From assembly GCA_020057245.1 (NCBI GenBank), contig JAGVGD010000062.1, forward strand, positions 1-34,223: a stretch of DNA of 34,223 nucleotides, read 5' to 3'. Below are positions 22,791 to 30,729 of this stretch, piece after piece. Below the pieces are notes generated by a model. It ran no database searches and was not told the origin of the DNA. It saw only the letters and a list, made by a program, of their open reading frames with translations. Made by a program: the position numbers and the translations under genes. The stretch comes from Thiobacillus sp. Lineage in GTDB: Bacteria; Pseudomonadota; Gammaproteobacteria; Burkholderiales; Thiobacillaceae. Positions within the stretch are counted from its first letter, which is position 1; each line of letters starts with the position of its first letter.

Positions 22791-23537
22791 TTATTTGCTG
22801 TTACGGCGACGTGCCATGAAGCCCACCAGGCCCAGACCGGCCAGCATCATGCCGTAGGTCGATGCCTCGGGGACGGCGGTGACGCTGAAGGCCGTGCTGT
22901 TCAGAATGTTGCCGGTGAATTCGCCCGAAGCGACATCGTTCCAGTTGGCTGCGTCGTTGACCATCGACGCATAGCTGGCGAAGCTTGCATTGCCGGAACG
23001 TGCACCGGTGTATTCGCCGAAGTCGGCGTCGGGAACCAGCGCGATGGCGTTGACGCCGAAGCTCAGGCCAGCGTTGGTGACATGCTGTGGGTTGACATCA
23101 GCATTGGTGCTGATGGCTGTCAGAAAGGTCGTCGGCGCAATGCCACTGGTGCCCAGGAAGGCATAAACGGTTTCGTCTGATTTGGCGAAACCAAGGTTGG
23201 TACCACCGGTTCCGGCCAGAGCCAGCGTGCCGACGGATGCACTGATGACATCCGTTGCAGCGTCGATTTCAGTGAACACAACGACTGAACCGGCAGCGAT
23301 CGTCGCGGCGCCGGTGTTCCATGCCAGGGCGTGTTCATTGCTGTCGGCGAAAGCCGAACCGTTCCACTCGTTGTCGCTGAAGTAGATGGTGGTGTTGGCT
23401 GCGATATCGACAAAGGTGACCATCGCCCAGCCGTCGTCGTCGGCATTGAACGAGGTGAAGGCCATGTCGCCGGTGGTCAAGGCCTGGGCCTGGGTGGATG
23501 CCGCCAGCAGGGCGAGTGCAAAAACAGATTTTTTCAT
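22791..23537 (-). CDS. PEP-CTERM exported protein
   Basis: 248 residues. MKKSVFALALLAASTQAQA is a short signal peptide with GGAG upstream. The mature region (GDMAFTSFNADDDGWAMVTF, AANTTIYFSDNEWNG, AAGSVVVFTEID) resembles an all-beta module found at the start of some large secreted proteins, where the lead phrase is like GDIAFTGFNADG; I do not know a function. It ends in VPEASTYGMMLAGLGLVGF and MARRRNSK. Note PEAS in place of PEAE. Second of three consecutive PEP-CTERM genes, each followed by a hairpin. Confidence 0.83.
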   Translation of the reverse strand: MKKSVFALALLAASTQAQALTTGDMAFTSFNADDDGWAMVTFVDIAANTTIYFSDNEWNGSAFADSNEHALAWNTGAATIAAGSVVVFTEIDAATDVISASVGTLALAGTGGTNLGFAKSDETVYAFLGTSGIAPTTFLTAISTNADVNPQHVTNAGLSFGVNAIALVPDADFGEYTGARSGNASFASYASMVNDAANWNDVASGEFTGNILNSTAFSVTAVPEASTYGMMLAGLGLVGFMARRRNSK

Positions 23538-23576
23538 CGAAGTTCTCCTGAACAAATTAAAAAGCTGGGTGAATCC

Positions 23577-23596
23577 CGCCGTGCTTCTGCACGGCG
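23577..23596 (-). terminator. Hairpin after PEP-CTERM gene 23607-24116
   Basis: CGCCGTGC / GCACGGCG with a 4-nt loop. The T-run on the minus strand begins about 14 nt later, so it may be a leaky terminator or a processing site. Confidence 0.5.
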
Positions 23597-23606
23597 AAAC
23601 CCGGAA

Positions 23607-24116
23607 TCAGATGCTGCGGCGCTTGGCGCGCTCGACCATCACGCCGACGAGGCCGATACCGGCCAGCATCAGCATCCAGTCGCGCGGCTCGGGAACGGCG
23701 GCGGCGTAGGTTAGCGAGCCCGAGCTGCTGTCGGTGGCGAAAAAGGCATCGCTGGTGTCGACACTACCGGTCACGAAGGTGAACGGATTCGCCGCGGCAT
23801 CGACGGAAAAGGACAGGCCGAGGAATGCGCCGTCGTAGTAGCCAACTTCAGCGATTGAGGGGGCGACGGCATCGTCTTGAGTGAAGTTGCCACCCATGAA
23901 ATTCATCGACAGACTGTCGACGGCCAGCCACTCGGCGCCAGCGCCGGTGAGGGCTGCGTCGTCGAAGCTGAAGCTGCCGGCGTAGCTTTCACCCAGCAGC
24001 GAACCTGCGTCGATCGTGCCGCTGAAGGTGTAGTTTTGGACGGCAGCCTGGGCCGGGGCGATGGCGGCGAATAACAGGCCGAACGAAACGGCGGCGAGAG
24101 ACTTCTTGAACGTCAT
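23607..24116 (-). CDS. PEP-CTERM exported protein with unusual tail
   Basis: 169 residues. MTFKKSLAAVSFGLLFAAIA is the signal peptide, with AGGAAG 4 nt upstream. The mature part (YTFSGTIDAGSLLGESYAGS, FSFDDAALTGAG) is like a subgroup of small PEP-CTERM proteins with a FSG-type first strand. The tail is VPEPRDWMLMLAGIGLVGVM and VERAKRRSI: PEPRDW and a split basic cluster set it apart from the other six. Confidence 0.82.
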   Translation of the reverse strand: MTFKKSLAAVSFGLLFAAIAPAQAAVQNYTFSGTIDAGSLLGESYAGSFSFDDAALTGAGAEWLAVDSLSMNFMGGNFTQDDAVAPSIAEVGYYDGAFLGLSFSVDAAANPFTFVTGSVDTSDAFFATDSSSGSLTYAAAVPEPRDWMLMLAGIGLVGVMVERAKRRSI

Positions 24117-24162
24117 GATGCTTCCTTGAATAAAAAATCGGGTTGTACTGATCAATCGGCAA

Positions 24163-24188
24163 GCGGGGCGGCAGATGAGCCGCCCCGC
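24163..24188 (-). terminator. Strong hairpin between 5'-nucleotidase and PEP-CTERM gene
   Basis: GCGGGGCGGC / GCCGCCCCGC, perfect 10-bp arms, 6-nt loop, starting 10 bp past the nucleotidase stop. No immediate T-run, so partial read-through into the three PEP-CTERM genes is possible. Confidence 0.55.
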
Positions 24189-24198
24189 CCTTGCCTGC

Positions 24199-26508
24199 TT
24201 ACTGTGCGAGGTCGCGCGCCGGGACGAACTGTTTGGCGGTGAGACCTTGCAGCGTGGCCAGCGGGCGGAAATCGGCCGGGCCGAAGGCGCCGTCGGCGTC
24301 AATCTGCAGGCTGATGCCGCCGGTGACGTCGACCACGCGCACGTAGCCGTCGGCCACTGCGTTGCTGCCGCTGTAGCCGAGGCTGGCGAGCAGGCCGCCA
24401 AGCTGGATGCGGTCGGCATAAGGCGTGAAGTCGACGAGGGTGTCGCCGGCGTCGCGCATCGAGGTGTAGACGAAGGTGTCGCCACCTGCTCCGCCGGTCA
24501 GCCTGTCGGCGCTCAGGCCGCCGTTGAGGATGTCGTCGCCAGTGCTACCGACGATTGTGTTGCGGGCGGCGTTGCCGTTGAAGGTCGAACCCGGCGTCGC
24601 CACGCCGACAGCGGCGTCGATCAGGCGACCATGCAGGTCGAAGGCATTTTCTTCGCCGTACATGTTCGTCGTGATCTCGTCGCCGTCCGCCGCATTGATG
24701 CGCTGCAGACCGCCATCCGCCTTGGGCGTGGTGATCAGATCGGCCAGCGCCTGCTGGTAGGTGATGGTGAACGGATCGTTCTCGAACGCCACGCCGTTGG
24801 CTGCGAAGGGATAGCCATCGCCGCCGTTGGCGGTGAAGTCGATGGTGGCGAACGAGAAGGTGCGGACGGGATCGACAATCGCGCCGTCGTTGACCAGCAC
24901 GGTGCCGTCGTCGAGGACGATGCTGCGGATGCGGTCGCCGTTGCCGAGCGCGCTGCGTGCGGTGCGGGTGGTGTCGTACACCACCTTCATGCCGGAAATC
25001 TGCGCGAAGCGGCCTTGCGTGGAACCGGTCGGGGTCGAGGCGGCCACCGAATGTTCCATCAGGTCCTTCAACTGCGCGGCGTTCATCACCGGCGCGCGCT
25101 TCACCAGGTTGGTGAACGGCAGGATGTTGAAGGTGTCGCCAACCGACACGTTGCCAGGCACGGCGATACTGGTGCGGATGCCGCCGCCGTTCTGGATGGA
25201 CACGTCGGCATGGCCGGAGAAGCGCATCGCGTCGGCCACCAGGTTGCCCAGACCGGTTTCGGCATTGCGCACGCCTTCGGTGTACTGGCACGGTGCGGGT
25301 GTGCAGGCCACGTGGGTGGGGCCGTTGAGCTTGGTGGCCGTAGTGCCGATGATCTGCGTATTGAGCGCCGAGATGTAAGCCAGCACCGGGGTCACGACGC
25401 TGGCGTTCAGCGTGGCGTCGCCGGTCACCTTGTCGGCATCGGCCGTTGCGCCGCTGACGCGGATCATGCGGGTGCCGTCGATGCTGGTGACCATGCCGGT
25501 CACGTCATCAATGGTGAGGTTCACTTCGCCGACATAGCGGTTGCCAAAGTGGCCCGTCACGACGGGCACCGGTTTGGCGGAAGCGTCGTTGGCGTAGACC
25601 GGATGCGTGACGAACGAAGGCGCGACGCCACCGGAAATCAGCAGGTCGTCGGGATCGCTCATCAGCTCATGGCCGCCGCCGGAAATCACCAGATCGACGC
25701 CGGTGAGCGCGGGCACCAGGACGGTGAGTTCATTCTGCGCATTCTGCAGATGGCTCATCACGATGACTGTGGTAACGCCGTGATTGGCGCGCAGGTCATT
25801 GATCTCGGCCTGAACCAGCGGCAGCATGGCCTGCAGGTTCTCGGCGTCGGTGTTGGCGGCGCTCCAGTTCTTCATGATCCCGGCAGGCGGCGAGGAGATG
25901 GACGGCAGCAGCGGCGTGGTCGCGCCGACGATACCAACCTTCTTGCCGCCGGCGGTGGTAACGATCTTGGAGCGAGCGACCTTGCCGGCGCTTTCAAGCG
26001 CAGCCAGTTCGGGGGTCACGCCGAAATCCAGATTGACCGACAGATAAGTGGAGCCGGACACTTCGGCAAAACGGGCCGCAACCGGGCCGGTGTTGTCGAG
26101 GTCGAATTCGTGGTTGCCGAAGGTGGTGGCGTCGAAGCCGATCTGGCGCGAGGCGATGGCATCGTAAAAATCCTGGCCGCCGTCGGTGTACGCAGTGGCG
26201 AGGTTGGCAAAGCTGGCAGTGAGGCGCGGGCCGGGCAGGAAGCTGTCGCCGGCGTTCAGGGTGATGACCGATTTGCCGGCGCCGATGGCGGCGGTTTTTG
26301 CATTGCCCATCACGGTGGCCAAACGATCGACGCCACCATAGAACGAGATGCTTTGACCCGCGTCATCGCGCAAGTTGCCCTGTGCTGAAATCAGCCAGGA
26401 CTCCTGGTCACCGATGTGCAACACGGTCAGGCTTTCCGCCCATGCCGGGTTGAAGCTCAGAACCGAAAACGATACCGCGAGCGAGAGAGACTTGAGTGCG
26501 AACTTCAT
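24199..26508 (-). CDS. Secreted 5'-nucleotidase/UshA-type metallophosphoesterase with RTX-like and T1SS C-terminal region
   Basis: 769 residues from an ATG with GGAG 8 nt upstream. Signal peptide about 1-24 (ending AWA). The metallophosphoesterase domain shows NAGDSFLPG, FGNHEFD (about 132), VMSHL and SGGGHE. The usual first motif is altered (HIGDQESWL). The 5'-nucleotidase C-terminal domain has GNLVADAMR and NGGGIR (about 442). After about residue 650 come calcium-binding RTX-like repeats (GSTGDDILNGGLSADRLTGG) and a tail, FVYTSMRDAGDTLVDFTPYA onward, of the type I secretion target class. Both a Sec signal and a type I tail in one protein are notable. Role: release of phosphate from extracellular nucleotides. 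Confidence 0.9.
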   Translation of the reverse strand: MKFALKSLSLAVSFSVLSFNPAWAESLTVLHIGDQESWLISAQGNLRDDAGQSISFYGGVDRLATVMGNAKTAAIGAGKSVITLNAGDSFLPGPRLTASFANLATAYTDGGQDFYDAIASRQIGFDATTFGNHEFDLDNTGPVAARFAEVSGSTYLSVNLDFGVTPELAALESAGKVARSKIVTTAGGKKVGIVGATTPLLPSISSPPAGIMKNWSAANTDAENLQAMLPLVQAEINDLRANHGVTTVIVMSHLQNAQNELTVLVPALTGVDLVISGGGHELMSDPDDLLISGGVAPSFVTHPVYANDASAKPVPVVTGHFGNRYVGEVNLTIDDVTGMVTSIDGTRMIRVSGATADADKVTGDATLNASVVTPVLAYISALNTQIIGTTATKLNGPTHVACTPAPCQYTEGVRNAETGLGNLVADAMRFSGHADVSIQNGGGIRTSIAVPGNVSVGDTFNILPFTNLVKRAPVMNAAQLKDLMEHSVAASTPTGSTQGRFAQISGMKVVYDTTRTARSALGNGDRIRSIVLDDGTVLVNDGAIVDPVRTFSFATIDFTANGGDGYPFAANGVAFENDPFTITYQQALADLITTPKADGGLQRINAADGDEITTNMYGEENAFDLHGRLIDAAVGVATPGSTFNGNAARNTIVGSTGDDILNGGLSADRLTGGAGGDTFVYTSMRDAGDTLVDFTPYADRIQLGGLLASLGYSGSNAVADGYVRVVDVTGGISLQIDADGAFGPADFRPLATLQGLTAKQFVPARDLAQ

Positions 26509-26651
26509 TGCTGAAACTCCATTGAATAAACCGACAACAGGACAGCCGCGCAAGCGAGGCTGGACGAAATAGTCGACGCACACAGCGCGTCATCACGCCA
26601 GCAATGTACGGATCGCGCGTGACATTTCGTACCTGTCGAAACGGAATAAAC

Positions 26652-26669
26652 ATGAGCCGTTCGGCGCAG
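26652..26669 (-). promoter_or_regulatory. Operator-type palindrome of the 5'-nucleotidase gene
   Basis: ATGAGCCGTTCGGCGCAG, one half slightly degraded. TACATT follows exactly 43 bp later on the minus strand. Predicted start near 26596, giving a leader of about 88 nt. The AAYATTC box is missing here. Confidence 0.6.
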
Positions 26670-26855
26670 ACAGCAAAACGGGCGACCCGCAGGCCGCCAA
26701 ATTTTTACTGCTCACCGCTTGCTACAAAAATACTGATCGGGTGAACAAGACAAATGCCCCTACCCCACCTGCTACGTAACGCGACACTCAAAATCGAATG
26801 GCGACCGTTGCGGTCTGATCGGCTTGCCGAGAGAAAACCCGGCAAACAAATCTCC

Positions 26856-27028
26856 GCGCACGCCTGAATGGAATCTGCAATAAAAAATACTGCGCAGCAC
26901 CGTTTCGGCGTGCGCGTGAGTGCCGTTGAGTATGACAACGACGACAGGGGTGAGCAGCCTTGCGGCTGTTCTGGCATCGTGGAATCCGATGCCGACTGCT
27001 TTTCACGCGCACTATGTGTTGCTTTATT
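26856..27028 (-). repeat. Structured repeat copy R5 (candidate RNA element)
   Basis: Left arm GCGCACGCC (26856-26864), middle GGCGTGCGC (26907-26915) overlapping GTGCGCGTGA (26910-26919), right arm TCACGCGCAC (27003-27012); both alternative stems are perfect in this copy. Internal hairpins: GCCGTTG / CAACGAC (26922-26942, one G.U on the minus strand), CAGCC / GGCTG (26955-26968) and GGCATCG / CGATGCC (26973-26993). Confidence 0.8.
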
Positions 27029-27143
27029 TTGTAAGGCTTATAGGGTCGTGGCGGCACCGGATCCATGCCCAGTTGCTCTGCCCGACTGCGATGCATATTA
27101 CTGGACGAATATTTCAGGACTTCGCGCAGGAATGGCGCGCTGA

Positions 27144-27161
27144 ATAAGCCGCACGGCTCAT
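27144..27161 (-). promoter_or_regulatory. Operator palindrome and promoter in front of R5
   Basis: ATAAGCCGCACGGCTCAT. AATATTC after 30 bp and TAATAT after 43 bp on the minus strand. Predicted transcription start near 27088. Confidence 0.7.
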
Positions 27162-27182
27162 ACCGCAATGCCTGAATAAAGA

Positions 27183-27216
27183 AGAAAAGCGGCTGCCCGC
27201 TGGCAGCCGCTTTTCT
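27183..27216. terminator. Bidirectional terminator of the ExeM-type nuclease gene
   Basis: AGAAAAGCGGCTGCC / GGCAGCCGCTTTTCT, perfect 15-bp arms, 4-nt loop; T-rich on both strands. Confidence 0.88.
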
Positions 27217-27248
27217 GGCCGGGCCTTTGCCCGGCTGCCATAACGTGC

Positions 27249-30200
27249 TTACAGCCCGAGATCGCGCACCGGATCGATCGCTGCCGCACTCACGCCCTTG
27301 AGCGTGGCGAGCGGACGGAACGTCGCCGCACCGGCTGCGCCGTCGGTGTCGATCTGCACGCTGGCGCCGCCGCTGACAGCGACCACGCGCACATGACCGT
27401 TGGCGAACGCCGTGGCCTGGTTGATGCCGAGGCTGGCCAGCAGGGTCGACAGATCGAGGCGATCGAGGCCGGGGGCGAAGTCGGTGACGCTGTCACCGGC
27501 ATCACGCATCGAACCATAGACGACCACGTCGTTACCCGCGCCGCTGCTGATCGTGTCGGCGCCGATGCCGCCGCTGATGACGTCGTCGCCCGGGGTGCCG
27601 CTGATGACATCGCGGCCTGCTGTGCCGGTCAGCAATTTCAGCAAGCTCAGGCCGACCACCACCGGGTCGTGATCGGACGAGCGATACGCCGTGGCGGTGT
27701 AGTAGTCGGGGCCGCAGGTGGCGCACGCGGGCTGCTTGAACTCGGTGTTGTAATCGATGATCGCGGGCTCGTCGGCATTGATGTGCCAGCCGGCCGTGCC
27801 GCTGACGAGCGATGCCAGATTCGGCGTCGCCAGCGCGTGGTCGAGGTAGCCCGACTCGCCATCGAATACGTAGGAATAGCCGGCGTTGCCGCTGAAGCGC
27901 GATACCTGATCGGCATAGCCGCTGTTCAGCAACTCGATCACCGGCTCTTCGCGGCCGTAGGCGTTGAGGTCGCCCATGATCAGGACGCGCGAATCGCTGC
28001 TGGCGCCGACGCTGGCAGCGAAGCCATGCAAGGCCTGCGCCTGCTGCACACGCAGATCGTTCCAGCAACCCTGACCATCGCCCTGGTCGGTATCCGCCCC
28101 GCCGTCGGTCGGGCAGCTGCCCTTGGACTTGAAGTGGTTGACGATGAGGGTGAACATTTCTCCGTTCGCCGCCGCAAAAGTCTGCGCCAGCGGCGGGCGG
28201 TTGTGGATTGCTGCAGTGTCGCTTTGCGCACCGCCGGCCAGGGCCAGTTTCGCCGGTTTGTAGATCATGGCCATGCGGATCGCGTCGGTTCCGCTACCGC
28301 CCGCCGGCAGGCCCACGCTGGCATACGTGCCTGCGCCCATCGCCGCGTTGAGCGCTGCCACCAGGTTGCCGACTGCTGTTTCGCCGTTGTTCTCGATTTC
28401 GATCAGGCCCACTGCATCGGCATTGATCGCCGCCATCGCCGCGACGACCTTGTCGCGCTGGCGGGTGAATTCCAGTGCATCGTTGGCGCCACGGCAGTTG
28501 CTGGCCGAAACCGTACCGTCGAGCGCACAGCCCTGCCCGCTCTGGCCATCGGCGGTCGTGCCGTCGATGAAAGTGGTGAAGTAGTTGAGCACGTTGAAGC
28601 TCGCCACCCGCACGTTGCCGCCCACGGCTGGCGGCGTCTCAGTGCGCGGATTGGCGCGGGTAAAGTTCACCGCGCCCACCGGATGAATGCTGTAATCGGC
28701 TATGCCGGTGTTGCTGCTGGTGGCGAGAACATAGTCGACCACGCCGACCAGACCGGGCAGCGTGTCGCCCGCACGTAGCGTGTTGTCGTCGCCAATGTAA
28801 GCGGTGGGATTGGTGTTCTGCAGGCTGGTGCCATCGTCCAGAATGATGCGGCGGCGCGCATTGTCGTCAGCCAGAATCTGCGCATCGACGCTGCCGGCCG
28901 GATACAGGTTGGTCGGTTTGATCAGACGGCCTTCTGCGGCAAGCGTGACCTGACCGTAGCGGCCCTGGAAGTAATTCTGCGAAGCGGTAAGCGGCGTGGC
29001 GATTTCCACCAGCATGCCCTCGACGCGTTCCAGATCGCCTTCGACCGCCTCCGGAAAGACGACCGGCGTCGGTGCAATCGACATGCCGCTGGCCAGCACG
29101 ACAACTTCGCTCACACTGGATAGCTCAGTCAGCGGATTGGCCAGCGTCGTCGCATTGCTGGCTGCTCCCGTGTTGTACTCCGCCACCTTGGCAGTCAAGC
29201 GCACGCGGTCGCCCACGCTCACGGTCGGCGCCGTGCTGGTGTACACGAACACGCCGTCCGAGGTGGCGGCATCGTTGTCGCCCGTTTCGTCCTGCAGGTA
29301 GAAGCCGTTGTTGTTGAGTTTGGTGACCACGCCTTCGGTCGTCACGGTCTGTCCAACCAGCGGACTGCTGCTGCCGCTACCTTGGATCGCCGGGATGCGG
29401 GTGAGGCCGGAGGCGGTCACCGTCACGGTGCAAGTGGCGGTTTGCGCTTCGTTGTTGGCAAAGCTGATCTGCACCGGATAGCTGCCTGCGGCCAGCCCCG
29501 ACACGTCGAGCGACACGCTGGCCGCTTCGCCATCCGCCGTTGCAGCGGAGAAGTTGCCGAGCGAAATCCCGGCCAGCGCGCCGGCGCTGATGCTTGCGCT
29601 GTTGACCACGCTGTCGGCATCGCTGGCGCTGAGCATGATGCTGCCCGCACCTGCTGCCACCACCGACAAGCCTGCCGGGCAGGCAGCCACGATGGGCAGG
29701 TTGACCACGCCGCCGCTCGGTGTGCCGGTGACGCTGATATTGTCGACCCCAACCCACTCGTCGTTGCCAACTGCGTTGCCGGTGATCACGCGCACCTGCA
29801 GCAGCGGCTGGTTGTCCGCAGCCGCAGGCAGGACCACGCTGACCGGCGTGGTCTGCGTGGCCAGGCTGGGGCCGCTGGTCGAGTCGGCCACGTAAGCGGC
29901 CGGCACATCGGTGAAGTCGCCGCTGGCGCCGACGCGATACTGCAGCGCCACCTGCTGCACGGCGTCGTCGGCCGAGCCGTCCAGATCGCGCAGCAAATAC
30001 CCGACCTGGATCGCCTGCCAGCCGCTGGTGTTGAGGTTCAACAGGATGAAAGGTGCATCGGCGGTGCCGGAACCGTTCAGCGCGACAGCTGGATCAGCCA
30101 GCTCGAATTCGGCGACGCCACCGGTGCTGAAGGTATTGGGCGCCGTCTGATTGACGTTGATGTCCAGCACGCCGGTGCCGTCAGCCAGAATCGTTTGCGG

Positions 30201-30425
30201 GTTGGTGCCGGTGGCAGCAGTGAGCGCATCGCCGCGATAGCCCATCACGCCCGGCACGCTGCTCCAGTCGTCGTTGGCCGTAATCAGGCTGATGATCGAC
30301 CAGTCCTGCGCATACGGCAGCAACTGCGGCGTAACGTCCGCCAGCGCTGCATTCGAACCCAGCGCACCCGACAGGAACAGACTCCCCAGCGCAACAGACA
30401 ACGGAACACGTTTGAAACGATGCAT
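27249..30425 (-). CDS. ExeM/NucH-type extracellular endonuclease with type I secretion tail
   Basis: 1058 residues. Signal peptide about 1-29 (ending ALA). An N-terminal beta-rich region is followed by an OB-fold-like segment (VGQTVTTEGVVTKLNNNGFY, about 355-400). The endonuclease/exonuclease/phosphatase domain spans about 600-925: RVASFNVLNYF, GLIEIENNG, NHFKSKG, IMGDLNAY (about 817), and SSDHDPVVV (about 918). These carry the metal and catalytic Asn, Glu, Asp and His set of the DNase I-like fold. RTX-like repeats (GTPGDDVISGGIGADTISSG) and a type I secretion tail closely like that of the nucleotidase follow. It should cut extracellular DNA; with the nucleotidase it forms a two-step route to free phosphate and nucleosides. 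The ribosome site is weak. Confidence 0.9.
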   Translation of the reverse strand: MHRFKRVPLSVALGSLFLSGALGSNAALADVTPQLLPYAQDWSIISLITANDDWSSVPGVMGYRGDALTAATGTNPQTILADGTGVLDINVNQTAPNTFSTGGVAEFELADPAVALNGSGTADAPFILLNLNTSGWQAIQVGYLLRDLDGSADDAVQQVALQYRVGASGDFTDVPAAYVADSTSGPSLATQTTPVSVVLPAAADNQPLLQVRVITGNAVGNDEWVGVDNISVTGTPSGGVVNLPIVAACPAGLSVVAAGAGSIMLSASDADSVVNSASISAGALAGISLGNFSAATADGEAASVSLDVSGLAAGSYPVQISFANNEAQTATCTVTVTASGLTRIPAIQGSGSSSPLVGQTVTTEGVVTKLNNNGFYLQDETGDNDAATSDGVFVYTSTAPTVSVGDRVRLTAKVAEYNTGAASNATTLANPLTELSSVSEVVVLASGMSIAPTPVVFPEAVEGDLERVEGMLVEIATPLTASQNYFQGRYGQVTLAAEGRLIKPTNLYPAGSVDAQILADDNARRRIILDDGTSLQNTNPTAYIGDDNTLRAGDTLPGLVGVVDYVLATSSNTGIADYSIHPVGAVNFTRANPRTETPPAVGGNVRVASFNVLNYFTTFIDGTTADGQSGQGCALDGTVSASNCRGANDALEFTRQRDKVVAAMAAINADAVGLIEIENNGETAVGNLVAALNAAMGAGTYASVGLPAGGSGTDAIRMAMIYKPAKLALAGGAQSDTAAIHNRPPLAQTFAAANGEMFTLIVNHFKSKGSCPTDGGADTDQGDGQGCWNDLRVQQAQALHGFAASVGASSDSRVLIMGDLNAYGREEPVIELLNSGYADQVSRFSGNAGYSYVFDGESGYLDHALATPNLASLVSGTAGWHINADEPAIIDYNTEFKQPACATCGPDYYTATAYRSSDHDPVVVGLSLLKLLTGTAGRDVISGTPGDDVISGGIGADTISSGAGNDVVVYGSMRDAGDSVTDFAPGLDRLDLSTLLASLGINQATAFANGHVRVVAVSGGASVQIDTDGAAGAATFRPLATLKGVSAAAIDPVRDLGL

Positions 30426-30511
30426 GGCACAACCCTGTGGTCTAGTGGAAATGAATCCGCACAGGCTACGTGCTGCATGTTGTCGCATCATGTCGCCGGC
30501 ACGCTCGCCAG

Positions 30512-30529
30512 CTGACCCGTTCGGCTCAT
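30512..30529 (-). promoter_or_regulatory. Operator-type palindrome of the nuclease gene
   Basis: On the + strand CTGACCCGTTCGGCTCAT. On the minus strand AACATGC follows after 30 bp and TAGCCT after 43 bp (30463-30468). Predicted start near 30456, a leader of about 30 nt. Confidence 0.6.
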
Positions 30530-30534
30530 GAGGC

Positions 30535-30597
30535 AGATTCAAGATTCAAGATTCAAGATTCAAGGTTCAAGGTTCAAGGTTCAAGGTTCAAGGTTCA
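30535..30597. repeat. Tandem heptamer array AGATTCA x4, AGGTTCA x5
   Basis: Nine perfect 7-bp units in a row, switching from A to G at the third base after the fourth unit. It lies directly next to the operator of the nuclease gene and upstream of the rhomboid gene. Units of the same type, inverted (cttgaatcttgaa), recur at about 30709-30721. Confidence 0.92.
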
Positions 30598-30610
30598 TGA
30601 ATTAAAGGTC

Positions 30611-30666
30611 AGGGGTCAGGGGTCAGGGGTCAGGGGTCAGGGGTCAGGGGTCAGGGGTCAGGGGTC
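30611..30666. repeat. Tandem heptamer array AGGGGTC x8
   Basis: Eight perfect units, adjacent to the first array. The same heptamer appears in both orientations in the fold-back element at 5572-5675. Copy number is probably variable between strains. Confidence 0.92.
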
Positions 30667-30729
30667 AGGCAAAGTGTGGCGCCCGCTTTTTTTCTTGCAA
30701 CTTGCGTCTTGAATCTTGAAACTATCTTT

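Larger units (their letters stand above)
26509..27248. other. Intergenic regulatory region (R5, two operators)
   Basis: 740 bp without genes. On the minus strand: terminator of the nuclease gene (27183-27216), operator 27144-27161 with AATATTC (27107-27113) and -10 TAATAT (27095-27100), conserved leader block (27073-27090), R5, then a second operator 26652-26669 with -10 TACATT (26603-26608), and the nucleotidase gene. A partial terminator-like sequence (aacgggcgacccgcaggccg) at about 26676-26697 resembles the 20362 and 21710 terminators. Confidence 0.7.

Noticed and set aside
24175-26388. Long + strand open frame (737 codons) opposite the 5'-nucleotidase gene
   Set aside because: It is the antisense shadow of a GC-rich gene; its protein is a Gly/Ala/Val/Arg/His-rich string without domains, while the minus strand shows clear nucleotidase motifs.
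30535-30666. CRISPR-like appearance of the repeat arrays
   Set aside because: Units are 7 bp in direct contact with no spacers, so these are simple tandem repeats.
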